Shown here: piece after piece, positions 1 to 9,375 of the stretch
How positions within the stretch are numbered: position 1 is the stretch's first letter
How the letters are laid out: every line of letters begins with the position of its first letter
Made by a program: the position numbers and the translations under genes
Notes under the pieces: model-generated
The model's database searches: none
What the model saw: the letters and a program-made list of their open reading frames with translations, nothing else
Told to the model about the DNA's origin: nothing
Assembly: GCF_004403065.1 (NCBI RefSeq)
Contig: NZ_SOHA01000039.1
Location: 124,001-188,000 of the forward strand
Length of the DNA: 64,000 nucleotides
Direction of reading: 5' to 3'
Origin: Cryobacterium cryoconiti
GTDB taxonomy: Bacteria > Actinomycetota > Actinomycetes > Actinomycetales > Microbacteriaceae

Positions 1-76
1 CGTTTCGAGTATAGACCGCGGCCTAGACTCACGGGATGGGATCCAGGGCGTACCGGTGCAGCCAGGCCGAGTGCCG

Positions 77-256
77 ATGACGTTCGTCGTTCCTCTGCTC
101 CTCGCCGCGCTGCTGCTCTTCCTGCTGCGTGTGCTCATCCGGCGCCGGCGACGCATGCTGCGCGGCCTGCCCGTGCGCGGTCCCTGGCACTTTCCCGCAC
201 GCTGGCGCGGCTGGCCCGGCCGGTGGTGGCACCGCCGGCGTGGGCGGCGACGCTAG
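77..256 (+). CDS. Possible small basic membrane protein
   Basis: A 59-residue reading frame starts at the ATG at 77; an in-frame ATG at 56 is also possible. The N-terminus is one strongly hydrophobic stretch of Val/Leu/Ala (about residues 3-17). It is followed by Arg-rich runs and a Trp/Pro/Arg-rich tail, which would predict a single membrane anchor with a basic cytoplasmic tail. I do not recognise the family. It could equally be a chance GC-rich frame; no clear ribosome binding site was found. Only the hydrophobic-then-basic pattern supports it. Confidence 0.3.
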   Translation: MTFVVPLLLAALLLFLLRVLIRRRRRMLRGLPVRGPWHFPARWRGWPGRWWHRRRGRRR

Positions 257-348
257 CCCGAACGCGGTACGCTCGAAGCGGTGAGTCGGGAAGTCTGGTC
301 GACAGTATTGTTCGTGTGCCATAAAACCCGATTGCCTGAGGCTCGTCT

Positions 349-1725
349 ATGACGACACCACCACCATCCCTGCCTGCCGCCCCGAAGCAGAACGTCTTCC
401 GCCGCGGCAGCTACCGCGAGTACCTGCATGTCGCGACCATCCTGCGCAAGGAGACCGTCGGCGGCGCACTTCTGCTCGTGGCGACCGTTCTGGCGCTGAT
501 CCTGGCCAACACAGGTGCTTCCGACTTCTACTATTCGGTGCGGGACTTCCAGGTCGGCTATGAGCCGTGGCACCTGAACCTGAGCCTCGGAGCGTGGGCG
601 GCCGATGGACTCCTGGCGATCTTCTTCTTCATCGCAGGCCTCGAACTCAAGCGTGAGTTCGTCGCCGGCGATCTGCGCAGTTTCAGCCGCGCCGTCGTAC
701 CGGTCGCCGCGGCCGTCGGCGGCGTCGTCGTGCCGGCGCTGATCTTCGCCGCCATCGCGTTCAGCTCAGGGCCGGAGATGTTGCGCGGCTGGGCCATTCC
801 CACCGCCACCGATATCGCTTTCGCCGTGGCCGTGCTGGCCGTGATCGGCTCCCGCCTCCCCAGTGCGCTGCGGATCTTCCTCCTGACCCTGGCCGTGGTC
901 GACGACCTGCTCGCCATCGCCATCATCGCGTTCTTCTACTCGGGAGACCTCCAACCGATCCTGCTGCTGCTCGCAATCGTGCCGCTCGGCCTGTTCGCGT
1001 TCCTGGCCCACAAGTACTCCTACCTGCTCGGCACCACGAGATGGGCCGCGGGCGCCATCCTCTTGCCGCTCGGCTTCGTGACCTGGGCTCTCGTACACGG
1101 TTCCGGCATCCACGCCACTGTTGCCGGTGTGCTGCTCGGCTTCGCCGTGCCGGTGCTGCGCAGTCGCCGCGGCGGCGGGCCGGAGGCCGGCCCGGGTCTG
1201 GCCGAGATTCTCGAGCACCGCATCCGCCCACTGTCGGCCGGGTTCGCCGTGCCGGTGTTCGCGTTCTTCTCCGCCGGAGTCACGATCGGCGGAGTGGACG
1301 GCCTGGCGACGGCGCTGACCGACCCGGTCGCGATCGGAATCGTCGTGGCCCTGGTCGTCGGCAAGCCGGTCGGTATCCTGCTGGCGACCGTGCTGGTCAC
1401 CAAGACCACCCGGGGGGCGCTGGACCCGGATCTGGCCTGGGTGGACGTGATCGGGGTCGCCATGCTCGCCGGGGTCGGTTTCACGGTGTCCCTGCTGATC
1501 AGCGAACTGGCCTTCGGCCAGGGCAGCCCGCACGACGACCACGCCAAGGTGGCCATCCTGACCGGTTCGCTGCTGGCCGCCCTGCTGGCGACGGTGGTAC
1601 TGCGGAGCCGCGACCGGCACTACGGGCGCATCGCCGACAAGGAAGCGCTCGACGCCGACAACGACGGCATTCCCGACGTGTTCCAGGCCGAGCCTGCTCG
1701 CGCCGGGCGCGGCACCGGGCACTGA
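349..1725 (+). CDS. nhaA: Na+/H+ antiporter NhaA
   Basis: Membrane antiporter that expels sodium in exchange for protons, for pH and salt homeostasis. The 458-residue protein is almost entirely hydrophobic helices. It carries the family motifs ATDIAF (Asp155) and VVDDLLAI (Asp185 and Asp186, the paired aspartates matching the ion-binding pair of E. coli NhaA). A GLELKRE loop follows the second helix. The frame starts at an ATG preceded by a weak purine patch. The C-terminal tail is unusual: after the last helix, residues 435-443 read DADNDGIPD, a DxDxDG-type calcium-binding-like loop. It stands alone, with a strong terminator downstream, so it is probably monocistronic. Confidence 0.96.
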   Translation: MTTPPPSLPAAPKQNVFRRGSYREYLHVATILRKETVGGALLLVATVLALILANTGASDFYYSVRDFQVGYEPWHLNLSLGAWAADGLLAIFFFIAGLELKREFVAGDLRSFSRAVVPVAAAVGGVVVPALIFAAIAFSSGPEMLRGWAIPTATDIAFAVAVLAVIGSRLPSALRIFLLTLAVVDDLLAIAIIAFFYSGDLQPILLLLAIVPLGLFAFLAHKYSYLLGTTRWAAGAILLPLGFVTWALVHGSGIHATVAGVLLGFAVPVLRSRRGGGPEAGPGLAEILEHRIRPLSAGFAVPVFAFFSAGVTIGGVDGLATALTDPVAIGIVVALVVGKPVGILLATVLVTKTTRGALDPDLAWVDVIGVAMLAGVGFTVSLLISELAFGQGSPHDDHAKVAILTGSLLAALLATVVLRSRDRHYGRIADKEALDADNDGIPDVFQAEPARAGRGTGH

Positions 1726-1735
1726 CCGCGCCGAA

Positions 1736-1799
1736 GCACAGTCGGCCGCCCGGCCGCCTCAACCGTGGAGGCTGGGCGGCCGGGCGGCCGGTGCTTTTC
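1736..1799 (+). terminator. Rho-independent terminator after nhaA
   Basis: A 16-bp perfect stem (1743-1758 with 1775-1790) is extended by GCAC/GTGC and followed on the plus strand by a TTTT run at 1795-1798. It lies between convergent nhaA and the GerW-like gene, so it may also serve the latter. The stem is very GC-rich (GGCCGCC repeats). Confidence 0.8.
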
Positions 1800-1803
1800 G
1801 CTG

Positions 1804-2136
1804 CTAGCGCTTCAGGGCGCGGATGATGCGCGCGATTGTCTTGCCGGCAACCCAGACGAACGGGATGCCCACGGCGAGCAGCGAGATGACGTTGGGTTCG
1901 AAACGCGCGGTCGCGCCGGACTTCACGTAGGCGCCGATCGGCAGGGACGCACCGCCACCGCCGCCGCCGGAACCGCTGCCGGTGGCCGCGGAGTCACCCT
2001 CGCCGCCGCCGAAGCCGTAGTAGACGAGGGCGACGGGAATCAGGGTCACGCCGTCCACCTGGACGGGATCGCCGTACGCCGACCGGACGCCGGCGGAACG
2101 GGAGATGTCTGCGAGTCGTTCTGGAAGGCTAGTCAT
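1804..2136 (-). CDS. GerW/YtfJ-like protein
   Basis: A 110-residue protein with the N-terminal pattern of the GerW (YtfJ) family: GDPVQVDGVTLIPV, then VYYGFGGGEG. A Gly/Ser-rich linker (about residues 43-63) and a C-terminal hydrophobic helix ending in basic residues follow. In Bacillus the family is named for spore germination, but non-sporulating actinobacteria carry homologues of unknown role, so the name should not imply sporulation here. The gene lies 9 bp downstream of dinB on the same strand and is probably co-transcribed with it. Confidence 0.7.
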   Translation of the reverse strand: MTSLPERLADISRSAGVRSAYGDPVQVDGVTLIPVALVYYGFGGGEGDSAATGSGSGGGGGGASLPIGAYVKSGATARFEPNVISLLAVGIPFVWVAGKTIARIIRALKR

Positions 2137-2145
2137 GCTTTCAGG

Positions 2146-3456
2146 CTACCCCCTGTCGGGTTTGGGCTGGTCAGAGGGGCCGGCCGCGGGCTCGCGGGTG
2201 CCGGGCTCGCGGGTTCCGGGCTCTCGGGTGCCGGGCTCGCGGGCGCTCGGCTCGAGCAGCGATGCCGGTCGCACCGTGCCCCGCCCGAACCGGGCCGTCA
2301 GCGAGTCCACCGCCCGTTCCGCGCCGCGCCAGTCGTCGTCGGGGTCCCACAGGGCCACCCCGGCGCCGTCGCCGTCGCTGAGCTGTTCGACGCGCACACC
2401 GATCAGGCGCACCCGGATTCCCCGGGCCGCGAGCACCCCGAAACTGGCGGCCGCCTCCTCGTAGATGCGGCGGCCCACATCGGTCGGCTCGGCGAGTGTG
2501 CGCGAGCGTGTGACGGTACTGAAGTCCGCGTAACGCAGCTTGAGCACCACGCAGCGGCCGACGAGGCCGGCGCGGCGCAGCCGGGCCGCCACGGCGTCGG
2601 ACTGCCGCAGCAGTTCGCTGCGGAGCCGGGCGACATCCGTCACGTCGTGTTCGAAGGTGACCTCGTGACCGACGCTCTTCTCCTCGTGTTCCACCGTGAC
2701 GGCCCGCGGATCTCTCCCCCAGGCCAGATCATGCAGCTTGCGCCCCGAGGCCTCACCCACGCTTTTCTGCAGTGCAGCCAGCGGGATGGCGGCCAGGTCA
2801 CCGATGGTGCGCAGTCCCTGCCCGATCAGGGTCTGCTCGGTCGTGGCGCCGACCCCCCAGAGAGCGGCGACGGGCAGCGGATGCAGGAACGCGAGGGTGT
2901 CGTCGGCCGGCACCACAAGCAGGCCGTTGGGTTTCGCCCGGCCCGAGGCCATCTTGGCGACGAACTTCGTGCTGGCCGCGCCGACCGAGCAGGTCAGCCC
3001 GGTCTCGGCCACGACCCGGGCCCGGATCTGCGCCCCGATCTCGGCCGGAGAGCCGTGCAGGCGGCGCGCCCCTGCCACGTCCAGGAAGGCCTCGTCGATG
3101 CCGAGCTGCTCGACCAGGGGGGTGAAGTCGCCGAAGATGCGCATCACCCGGGCGGAGTAGTCCTTGTACCGGCTCATGTGCGGTTCGAGCACCACCGCCG
3201 AGGGGCAGCGCCGCAGGGCGATGGCCATGGGCATGGCCGAATTGACGCCGTAGCGCCGGGCGACGTAGTTCGCCGCCGTGACCACCGAGCGGCCGGAGCG
3301 GTGCCCCACGATCACGGGACGGTCGACCAACTCGGGGTGGTCGAGCAGTTCCACCGACGCGAAGAACGCGTCCAGGTCGATGTGAAGCAGGGTCGCCGTG
3401 CTGTCGTCGACCGCGTCGGTCGAGACCGTGCGATCACTGCCGTCCTGCCTGCCCAT
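2146..3456 (-). CDS. dinB: DNA polymerase IV (Y family)
   Basis: Error-prone translesion DNA polymerase. The 436-residue protein has HIDLDAFF (metal-binding Asp27) and GIDEAFLDV (catalytic Asp121/Glu122), followed by helix-hairpin-helix and little-finger regions. The ATG start at 3456 leaves an extra ~20-residue N-terminus before the palm motif. The C-terminus is odd: four in-frame 15-bp tandem units (2188-2247) encode a Gly-Thr-Arg-Glu-Pro repeat before a short Pro/Lys-rich end, where other DinB proteins often carry a clamp-binding peptide. A GerW-like gene follows closely. Confidence 0.93.
   Translation of the reverse strand: MGRQDGSDRTVSTDAVDDSTATLLHIDLDAFFASVELLDHPELVDRPVIVGHRSGRSVVTAANYVARRYGVNSAMPMAIALRRCPSAVVLEPHMSRYKDYSARVMRIFGDFTPLVEQLGIDEAFLDVAGARRLHGSPAEIGAQIRARVVAETGLTCSVGAASTKFVAKMASGRAKPNGLLVVPADDTLAFLHPLPVAALWGVGATTEQTLIGQGLRTIGDLAAIPLAALQKSVGEASGRKLHDLAWGRDPRAVTVEHEEKSVGHEVTFEHDVTDVARLRSELLRQSDAVAARLRRAGLVGRCVVLKLRYADFSTVTRSRTLAEPTDVGRRIYEEAAASFGVLAARGIRVRLIGVRVEQLSDGDGAGVALWDPDDDWRGAERAVDSLTARFGRGTVRPASLLEPSAREPGTREPGTREPGTREPAAGPSDQPKPDRG
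2188..2247. repeat. 15-bp tandem repeat, four units, in the dinB 3' end
   Basis: Four consecutive 15-bp units begin at 2188, 2203, 2218 and 2233; the consensus is GGGCTCGCGGGTGCC with one to four differences in later copies. Being a multiple of three, it stays in frame in dinB. The core CTCGCGGGTG is shared with the array at 40950-41009 near xerC. Confidence 0.9.
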
Positions 3457-3640
3457 GGAGAGACCCTAACCCGGACCGGTGACAGGGCGCGACAGCCGGT
3501 GGCGCCCTGCTCGCGTTTGCGCTATCGGAGAACGACGCCTCCGCCGCAGCCGGAATGCGAGGCGGCGGACGCCGGTTGTACCGTTTGAAGAGTGTCACCG
3601 TTTCACCCAGAGCCACCGCACCACACAGGGAGTCCCATAC

Positions 3641-4201
3641 ATGCACGACTGGATCGCACTCCAGAAACTGGCCGCCGACGAGTTCGCCGCCCGCCTGCAC
3701 CTGATCACCGATTGGAACGCCTCCACCCCCGACACCGAGTGGACCGTGACCGACCTCGTGCGGCACGTGGTGCTCGAGCAACAGTGGGTCGCTCCGCTAC
3801 TGGGCGGCCTGTCCGTGCTCGACGCCCGGCGCTCCCTCGCCCCGCTGGGCCCGGACCTGACGACGGAGTGGGCCACCCATTCGGCACGGGCAGCCGAAGC
3901 CTGGGCGGCGACACCGGCGGACGCCCCGGTGACCCTGTCGTATGACACCGTGACAGCAGCCGACTATCTGCGCGAGCAGGTCTCCGACGTCACGATCCAT
4001 TCCTGGGACCTGGCCCGGGCCACGGATGCCGACGAGACGTTGGACGCCGACCTGGTCGCCGGGGTGTGGACGGTGTTCGAGGCGCAACGGGACACCCTCG
4101 AGGCCAGCGGCCTCTTCGCCTCGGCGGTGCCGGCCGATGAGAACGCACCCCTGCAGCACCGGCTGCTTGCCCTGACCGGCCGAGACCCGCGCCGGCCGTA
4201 G
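3641..4201 (+). CDS. TIGR03086-family DinB-fold protein
   Basis: A 186-residue protein starting MHDWIALQKLAADEFAARL, matching the TIGR03086/mycothiol-dependent maleylpyruvate isomerase-like N-terminal family of actinobacteria. The helical bundle carries candidate metal-ligand histidines in LVRHVVLEQQW and VTIHSWDLARA. The ATG at 3641 is chosen over the longer frame because the family begins at this helix. Family members are thought to be metal-dependent thiol enzymes or carriers; the substrate here is unknown. It stands alone on the plus strand next to the repeat element. Confidence 0.75.
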   Translation: MHDWIALQKLAADEFAARLHLITDWNASTPDTEWTVTDLVRHVVLEQQWVAPLLGGLSVLDARRSLAPLGPDLTTEWATHSARAAEAWAATPADAPVTLSYDTVTAADYLREQVSDVTIHSWDLARATDADETLDADLVAGVWTVFEAQRDTLEASGLFASAVPADENAPLQHRLLALTGRDPRRP

Positions 4202-4250
4202 GCGGCGGCAGGGCTACCGGGTCACCTTCTCGGCCCCGGCGAGACCCGGT

Positions 4251-4549
4251 GGTCGAGCGTGTCGAGACCCGGTGGTCGAGCTCGTCGAGACCCGGTGGTC
4301 GAGCTTGTCGAGACCCGGTGCCGGCCTCGGTAGGGGTGCCACCGGCATCCGTCGTCGCCGACCGCGGTAACCTCGGAGATTTTCGCGACACGCCGATCAC
4401 CCGGCCAGCAGAACCGGCGATTCCCGAAAATCTCCGCAGTTGCGTGACGACGGATCCACCGGGTTTCGACAGGCTCAACCACCGGGTTTCGACAGGCTCA
4501 ACCACCGGATTTCGACAGGCTCAACCACCGGGTTTCGACGAGCTCAACC
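4251..4549. repeat. Composite inverted element of 23-bp dyad repeats
   Basis: Three direct 23-bp units on the left (starting 4251, 4274, 4297; core GGTCGAGCNNGTCGAGACC) face four units of the opposite orientation on the right (starting 4462, 4485, 4508, 4531; core GGTTTCGACAGGCTCAACC). Between them sit nested perfect inverted arms: 10 bp at 4347-4356 with 4446-4455, and 12 bp at 4374-4385 with 4425-4436. The whole 300-bp block therefore approximates one large palindrome. It fills the gap between the TIGR03086 gene and the 3' end of the ferritin/VIT1 gene and contains no credible gene. Confidence 0.9.
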
Positions 4550-4556
4550 ACCGGGG

Positions 4557-5663
4557 TTAGGCGATCGACGTTCCGAAGACGAGTCCGAGGAGGTAGGTGA
4601 CCCCGGCGGCGCCGAACCCGATGATGAGCTGACGGATGGCCCGGCGCCAGGGCGGCCCACCGGACAGGAGCCCGACGGTGGCACCGGTGGCCAACAGCGC
4701 GAGCCCCACGAGTACAGCGGCGATGATCACCGCGGTGATCCCCTCGAAGCCGAACAGGTACGGCAGCACGGGCAGGATCGCCCCGGAGGCGAAGAAGCAG
4801 AAGCTCGACGTGGCTGCGCCGATGCCGGTGCCGATGGCTTCATGCTCGTCCACCGCCGGGGCCAGGCCGCCGGTCGTCTTGACCTCGACCGGGCCGGTGG
4901 CGATGGCCACCGTGCGCAGCACCTCACGCGCATGGATCTCTGCCTTCTCCGGAGACATCCCCTGCGCTCGATAGACCAGGGTCAGCTCGTTCGCGGCCAG
5001 ATCGAGGTGGGACAGGACGCTCCGGGACGCCGGGTTCGGCGTGGACGCCTCGAGGAGTTCCCGCTGCGACCGCACCGACACGTACTCGCCTGCACCCATC
5101 GAGAGAGCCCCCGCCAGGAGGCCGGCGATACCGGTGAAGAGGATGGTCGCGGCGGGCACTCCGGTGGCGCCGATGCCCAGCACCAGAGCCAGGTTGCTGA
5201 CGAGACCGTCGTTGATCCCGAACACGGCGGCCCGGAAGGTTCCCGCCAGACGCTGACGACCGCGGGCGGCCAGCCCGCGCACGACCTCCTCGTGGATGCG
5301 CTCGTCGGCCGCCATGGTCTCGGTGGCGTCCGCGTCTGCGTCGTACGGTGAGCGGGCCTCGGCACGCTGGGCGAGGGCGAGCACGAACACCGAGCCGAAG
5401 CGTCGGGCCAGCAGTCCCAGGAACCGGGTGCGCAGGGCTCCGCGACGGGGCGGCCCGACCTGGTCGCCCAGCAGGCGCCGCCAGTGCGCCTCGTGGCGGC
5501 CCTCGGCATCGGCGAGGGCGAGCAAGATCTCGCGTTCCTCCCCGGAGCGGCGCCCGGCCAGGTCACGGTAGACGGTCGCCTCGGCCCGTTCATCGGCGAG
5601 ATACCGTCGCCAGCGACGAATCTCCTGGGAAGACGCCGGACGTTCCTGCTCCACGACGCTCAT
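4557..5663 (-). CDS. Ferritin-like/VIT1 fusion, metal transporter (MbfA-type)
   Basis: Predicted integral-membrane iron/manganese exporter. The N-terminal ~140 residues form a rubrerythrin-like helical domain (ERAEATVYRDLAG, then AEGRHEAHWRRLL with Glu/His ligands). The C-terminal part is a VIT1/CCC1 domain with FGINDGLVSNLALVLG, GALSMGAGEYVSVRSQ and five hydrophobic helices. This order matches membrane-bound ferritin MbfA-type proteins known to export iron. The ATG at 5663 overlaps the preceding gene's stop (ATGA), so it is the last gene of the gat operon. The stop codon abuts the repeat element. The transported metal is inferred. Confidence 0.85.
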   Translation of the reverse strand: MSVVEQERPASSQEIRRWRRYLADERAEATVYRDLAGRRSGEEREILLALADAEGRHEAHWRRLLGDQVGPPRRGALRTRFLGLLARRFGSVFVLALAQRAEARSPYDADADATETMAADERIHEEVVRGLAARGRQRLAGTFRAAVFGINDGLVSNLALVLGIGATGVPAATILFTGIAGLLAGALSMGAGEYVSVRSQRELLEASTPNPASRSVLSHLDLAANELTLVYRAQGMSPEKAEIHAREVLRTVAIATGPVEVKTTGGLAPAVDEHEAIGTGIGAATSSFCFFASGAILPVLPYLFGFEGITAVIIAAVLVGLALLATGATVGLLSGGPPWRRAIRQLIIGFGAAGVTYLLGLVFGTSIA

Positions 5664-5971
5664 GCCTCGGGGGCGGCTTCGAGCGAGCTCTGAGCGACCC
5701 GGGCCGACGCGTGCGGGCCCGATCCGTCGAGGCCGAAGAAGGGTTCGTCGAACTGCACGACCCACACGGCCTCACGCCCGGACACGGGGGCGTAGAGTGC
5801 CGCCCCGTCGAGTTCGCCGGCCGCCACGATCACGCCGCTCGGGTCCTCCGCGGTGGCGTCCGGATAGCGCACGCGGTCCAGGCGCACGACAACCTGCGCA
5901 CCGACGCCGAGCGCGCCGGCCCCGGAAGCGGTGCGCCCGGTGGCGGGCCCGCGCCTGTTCCGCAGGCCCAT
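5660..5971 (-). CDS. Small hypothetical protein in the gatCAB operon
   Basis: A 103-residue soluble protein with no family I can name. Its centre has alternating hydrophobic residues (VVVRLDRVRYPDAT, then AVWVVQFDEPFFGLDG) suggesting a small beta-rich fold, and the C-terminus is Ala/Glu-rich. Its ATG at 5971 overlaps the gatB stop by one base and its stop overlaps the next start by four bases. That translational coupling on both sides is the main evidence that it is real. Confidence 0.65.
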   Translation of the reverse strand: MGLRNRRGPATGRTASGAGALGVGAQVVVRLDRVRYPDATAEDPSGVIVAAGELDGAALYAPVSGREAVWVVQFDEPFFGLDGSGPHASARVAQSSLEAAPEA

Positions 5972-7476
5972 TACTCGGCCGTTCCGGCCCGCTCCAGCAC
6001 GAGCTCGCGCACACGGGCGGCATCCGCCTGTCCCCGCATGGCCTTCATCACGGCGCCGATCACGGCCCCAGCCGCCTGCACCTTGCCATCACGGATTTTC
6101 GCGAGGACGTCCGGCTGGGCAGCGAGAGCCTCGTCGATCGCGACGATGAGCGCACCGTCGTCGGAGACGACCGCCAGACCCCGGGATTCGACGACCTCGA
6201 GCGGAGTTCCCTCGCCGGCGATGACACCCTCGAGCACCTGCCGGGCCAGTCGGTCGGTCAGGGTGCCGGCCACGACCAGCTCGATCAGGGCCGCGACCTG
6301 CACCGGCTGCACGAGCGAGTCGGCTGAGACACCGGAGACGTTCGCGAGGCGGGCGACCTCGCCGGTCCACCACTTGCGGGCGGCCTGGGCTGCGGCACCG
6401 GCCGCGATGGTGGCTTCCACGGCGTCGAGGAGGTCGGAGTTGACGACATCCTGGAATTCGAGGTCGGCGAAGCCCCAGTCGGCCTGGAGCCGCTTGCGGC
6501 GGGCGGCCGGAGGCTCGGGCAGGGTGGCACGGAGTTCTTCCACCCACTCCCGCGACGGGGCCACGGGGACGAGGTCGGGCTCCGGGAAGTACCGGTAGTC
6601 GTCGGCGTCGGACTTGGGCCGGCCGGCCGAGGTGATGCCGGTGTCTTCATGCCAGTGCCGGGTCTCCTGGGTGATGGTCCCGCCCGCGTGCAGGAGCGCC
6701 GCCTGGCGCTGGATCTCGTAGCGCACGGCCCGTTCGACCGACCGCAGCGAGTTCACGTTCTTGGTCTCGGTGCGCGTGCCGAGCACGTTCGAGCCGCGCG
6801 GGCGAAGGGACACGTTCGCGTCGCAGCGCACGTTGCCCTCTTCCATCCGGGCGTTGGAGACGCCGAGCGCCTTGACGATCTCGCGGATGGCGGCGACGTA
6901 GGTGCGGCCGATCTCGGGCGAGTCGGCCTCACCGCCCTCGATCATCTGGGTGACGATCTCGACCAACGGCACGCCGCCACGGTTGTAGTCGACCAGCGAG
7001 TAGTCGGCGCCCTGGATGCGGCCGGTCGCCCCACCCACGTGGGTGAGCTTGCCGGCGTCGTCCTCCATGTGGGCGCGCTCGATGTCGACCGTGACCTGGC
7101 GTCCGCTCTCCAGTTCGATCGTGAGCTGACCGTTGAACGCGATCGGCTCGTCGTACTGCGAGGTCTGGAAGTTCTTCGCCGTGTCCGGGTAGAAGTAGTT
7201 CTTGCGCGCGAACCGCGAGTACTCCGCGATCTCGCAGCCGAGGGCGAGCCCCAGCCGGATACTGGACTCGATGGCCTGCGCGTTCACCTGCGGCAGCCCG
7301 CCGGGCAGGCCCAGGCAGGTCGGGCAGGTGTTCGTGTTGGCACCCTGGCCGAATTCGTTGGCACAGCCGCAGAACATCTTGGTCTTGGTGTTGAGCTCGA
7401 CGTGCACCTCGAAGCCGAGCACCGGCTCGAACAGCTCCAGGGCCTTGTCGTAATCCATCAGTTCGGCCTTCTTCAT
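5971..7476 (-). CDS. gatB: Asp-tRNA(Asn)/Glu-tRNA(Gln) amidotransferase subunit B
   Basis: Kinase/tRNA-binding subunit of GatCAB, which converts Glu-tRNA(Gln) and Asp-tRNA(Asn) to the amidated forms in the cytoplasm. The 501-residue length is usual. The cradle domain has [17 protein letters not shown] and a CPTCLGLPG motif (zinc-type cysteines), then [16 protein letters not shown]. The tail is a helical plus YqeY-like domain. The start ATG overlaps the gatA stop by one base (TGATG). Confidence 0.97.
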   Translation of the reverse strand: MKKAELMDYDKALELFEPVLGFEVHVELNTKTKMFCGCANEFGQGANTNTCPTCLGLPGGLPQVNAQAIESSIRLGLALGCEIAEYSRFARKNYFYPDTAKNFQTSQYDEPIAFNGQLTIELESGRQVTVDIERAHMEDDAGKLTHVGGATGRIQGADYSLVDYNRGGVPLVEIVTQMIEGGEADSPEIGRTYVAAIREIVKALGVSNARMEEGNVRCDANVSLRPRGSNVLGTRTETKNVNSLRSVERAVRYEIQRQAALLHAGGTITQETRHWHEDTGITSAGRPKSDADDYRYFPEPDLVPVAPSREWVEELRATLPEPPAARRKRLQADWGFADLEFQDVVNSDLLDAVEATIAAGAAAQAARKWWTGEVARLANVSGVSADSLVQPVQVAALIELVVAGTLTDRLARQVLEGVIAGEGTPLEVVESRGLAVVSDDGALIVAIDEALAAQPDVLAKIRDGKVQAAGAVIGAVMKAMRGQADAARVRELVLERAGTAE

Positions 7477-9038
7477 CAGATGGCTCCCTCTGTGCTTGTG
7501 AACGCGGCGCGTGTGATCTTTTCTGTCGACGCCAGGTCCGGCGCCTGGCTGAGGAGCGTGTGCCCCCAGGATGCCTCGAGCAGCGCCTCGACGGCCGCTC
7601 CGAAGCTGTAGAGACGGGCATCCATTTTCGCGGGCGCCATGATCTGCAGGCCCACCGGCAGTCCGTCTTCGGGTGCGAGACCCATCGGCAGGCTCATTCC
7701 GGGCACGCCGGCCAGGTTGGCCGGGATCGTGGTGACGTCGTTGAGGTACATGGCCATCGGATCGGCCATCTTCTCGCCGAACTTGAACGCGGTGGTCGGT
7801 GCACTGGGCGACACCAGCACGTCGACCTTCGCGAAGGCCGCGTCGAAGTCCCGCTGGATCAGGGTGCGCACCTTCTGCGCGCTGCCGTAGTACGCGTCGT
7901 AGTAGCCGGCGCTGAGGGCGTAGGTGCCGAGGATGATGCGGCGCTTGACCTCGGGGCCGAAGCCCGCGTCGCGCGTGGCCGCCATGACCCGCTCGCTGGT
8001 CAGGGGGCCGTCTTCCGGGTTGACCCGGATGCCGAAGCGAACCGAGTCGAAGCGCGCCAGGTTGCTCGACGCCTCAGCCGGGAGAATCAGGTAGTAGGCG
8101 GCGATCGCGTACTCGAAGTTCGGGGCGCTGACCTCGACGATCTCGGCGCCGGCCGCTGAGAGCAGCGCGAGGGTTTCGGTGAAGCGCTGCGAGACGCCGG
8201 CCTGGAATCCATCGCCGTTCAACTCCTTGATCACACCGACCCGCACCCCCTTGAGGGCGCCGTCGGCGAGGCCGGAGCGGGCCGCGGCGGCCATCGACGG
8301 CCAGGAATCCGTGAGCGACGTGGAGTCGAGCGGGTCGTGCCCGCCGATCACGTCGTGCAGCAGTGCGGCGTCGAGCACCGTGCGAGTGACCGGGCCGACC
8401 TGGTCCAGAGAGGATGCGAGAGCGATCGAGCCATAGCGGGACACGCCGCCGTACGTCGGCTTGACGCCGACCGACCCGGTGACGGCGGCCGGCTGGCGGA
8501 TCGAGCCGCCGGTGTCACTGCCGAGCGCGAGCGGCGCCTCGAAGGAGCTGACCGCTGCCGCGGAGCCACCGCCGGAGCCGCCGGGAATCCGGTCGAAATC
8601 CCACGGGTTGTGCGTCGGGCCGTAGGCGGAGAACTCGGTCGACGAACCCATCGCGAATTCGTCCATGTTGGTCTTGCCGAGAGGGATCAGTCCGGCGTCC
8701 CGCACGCGCTTGACCACGGTGGCGTCGTAGGGCGGAATCCAGCCCTCGAGAATCCTGGAACCGGCGGTCGAGGGCATGTCGATGGTGGCGAGCACGTCCT
8801 TGATGGCGATGGGCACCCCGGCAAGCGGTCCGAGCACCTCACCGGCGGCCCGGCGGGCGTCGACGCGGGCGGCGGCGGCAAGCGCGGCCTCGCCGGACAC
8901 GTGCAGGAAAGCGTGCACGCCGGTGTCGATGGCCTCGATGCGATCCAGGTGAGCCTGGGTCACCTCGACGGAACTGACGGACCGATCGGACAGAAGCTCG
9001 GAGAGAGCGGAGGCGGACAGCTTGATCACGTTGGTCAT
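7476..9038 (-). CDS. gatA: Asp-tRNA(Asn)/Glu-tRNA(Gln) amidotransferase subunit A
   Basis: Amidase subunit of GatCAB, which releases ammonia from glutamine for tRNA amidation. The 520-residue protein shows the amidase-signature triad: Lys80 in VPIAIKDVL, cis-Ser156 in GGSGGGS and nucleophile Ser180 in [12 protein letters not shown]. The Lys-Ser-Ser spacing matches the family. It lies 2 bp downstream of gatC and overlaps gatB. Confidence 0.97.
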   Translation of the reverse strand: MTNVIKLSASALSELLSDRSVSSVEVTQAHLDRIEAIDTGVHAFLHVSGEAALAAAARVDARRAAGEVLGPLAGVPIAIKDVLATIDMPSTAGSRILEGWIPPYDATVVKRVRDAGLIPLGKTNMDEFAMGSSTEFSAYGPTHNPWDFDRIPGGSGGGSAAAVSSFEAPLALGSDTGGSIRQPAAVTGSVGVKPTYGGVSRYGSIALASSLDQVGPVTRTVLDAALLHDVIGGHDPLDSTSLTDSWPSMAAAARSGLADGALKGVRVGVIKELNGDGFQAGVSQRFTETLALLSAAGAEIVEVSAPNFEYAIAAYYLILPAEASSNLARFDSVRFGIRVNPEDGPLTSERVMAATRDAGFGPEVKRRIILGTYALSAGYYDAYYGSAQKVRTLIQRDFDAAFAKVDVLVSPSAPTTAFKFGEKMADPMAMYLNDVTTIPANLAGVPGMSLPMGLAPEDGLPVGLQIMAPAKMDARLYSFGAAVEALLEASWGHTLLSQAPDLASTEKITRAAFTSTEGAI

Positions 9039-9040
9039 GG

Positions 9041-9337
9041 TTACTCCTCGTCCAGGATTGCGGGCACGCGGAACTTGTCGCCGTCCCTGTCGGGAGCCCC
9101 GGAGAGGGCCTGTTCGACCGTGAGCGAGGGAACGACCGTGTCGGCGCGGAAGACGTTGGTCAGCGGCATCGGGTGGCTCGTCGCCGGCACGTCCGGCGTG
9201 GCCACTTCGGCTACCTTGGCGACCGAGTCAACGATCTGGCCGAGTTCCGAGGTGAGGCGGGTGATCTCCTCAGAGCTGAGGTCGATCCGCGCAAGGTTTG
9301 CCAAATGGGCAACCTGCTCGGCCGTGATTTCAGACAT
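9041..9337 (-). CDS. gatC: Asp-tRNA(Asn)/Glu-tRNA(Gln) amidotransferase subunit C
   Basis: Small subunit that wraps around GatA and GatB and stabilises the complex. The 98-residue protein begins [18 protein letters not shown] and carries [18 protein letters not shown], both family hallmarks. The ATG at 9337 is preferred to the upstream extension because the family starts here. It is the first gene of the gatCAB operon; only 38 bp separate it from the upstream hydrolase gene, so transcription may begin within or before that gene. Confidence 0.95.
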   Translation of the reverse strand: MSEITAEQVAHLANLARIDLSSEEITRLTSELGQIVDSVAKVAEVATPDVPATSHPMPLTNVFRADTVVPSLTVEQALSGAPDRDGDKFRVPAILDEE

Positions 9338-9375
9338 GTTGCTCCGTACGATCGTCGGGGGTGGATTCCCCAATT

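Noticed and set aside
1765..3588. 607-residue plus-strand frame opposite dinB
   Set aside because: It is antisense to dinB and the GerW-like gene; no recognisable motif.
4249..4560. Reading frames within the composite repeat element
   Set aside because: They consist of translated repeat units (for example DRLNHRVSTGS) and have no other support.
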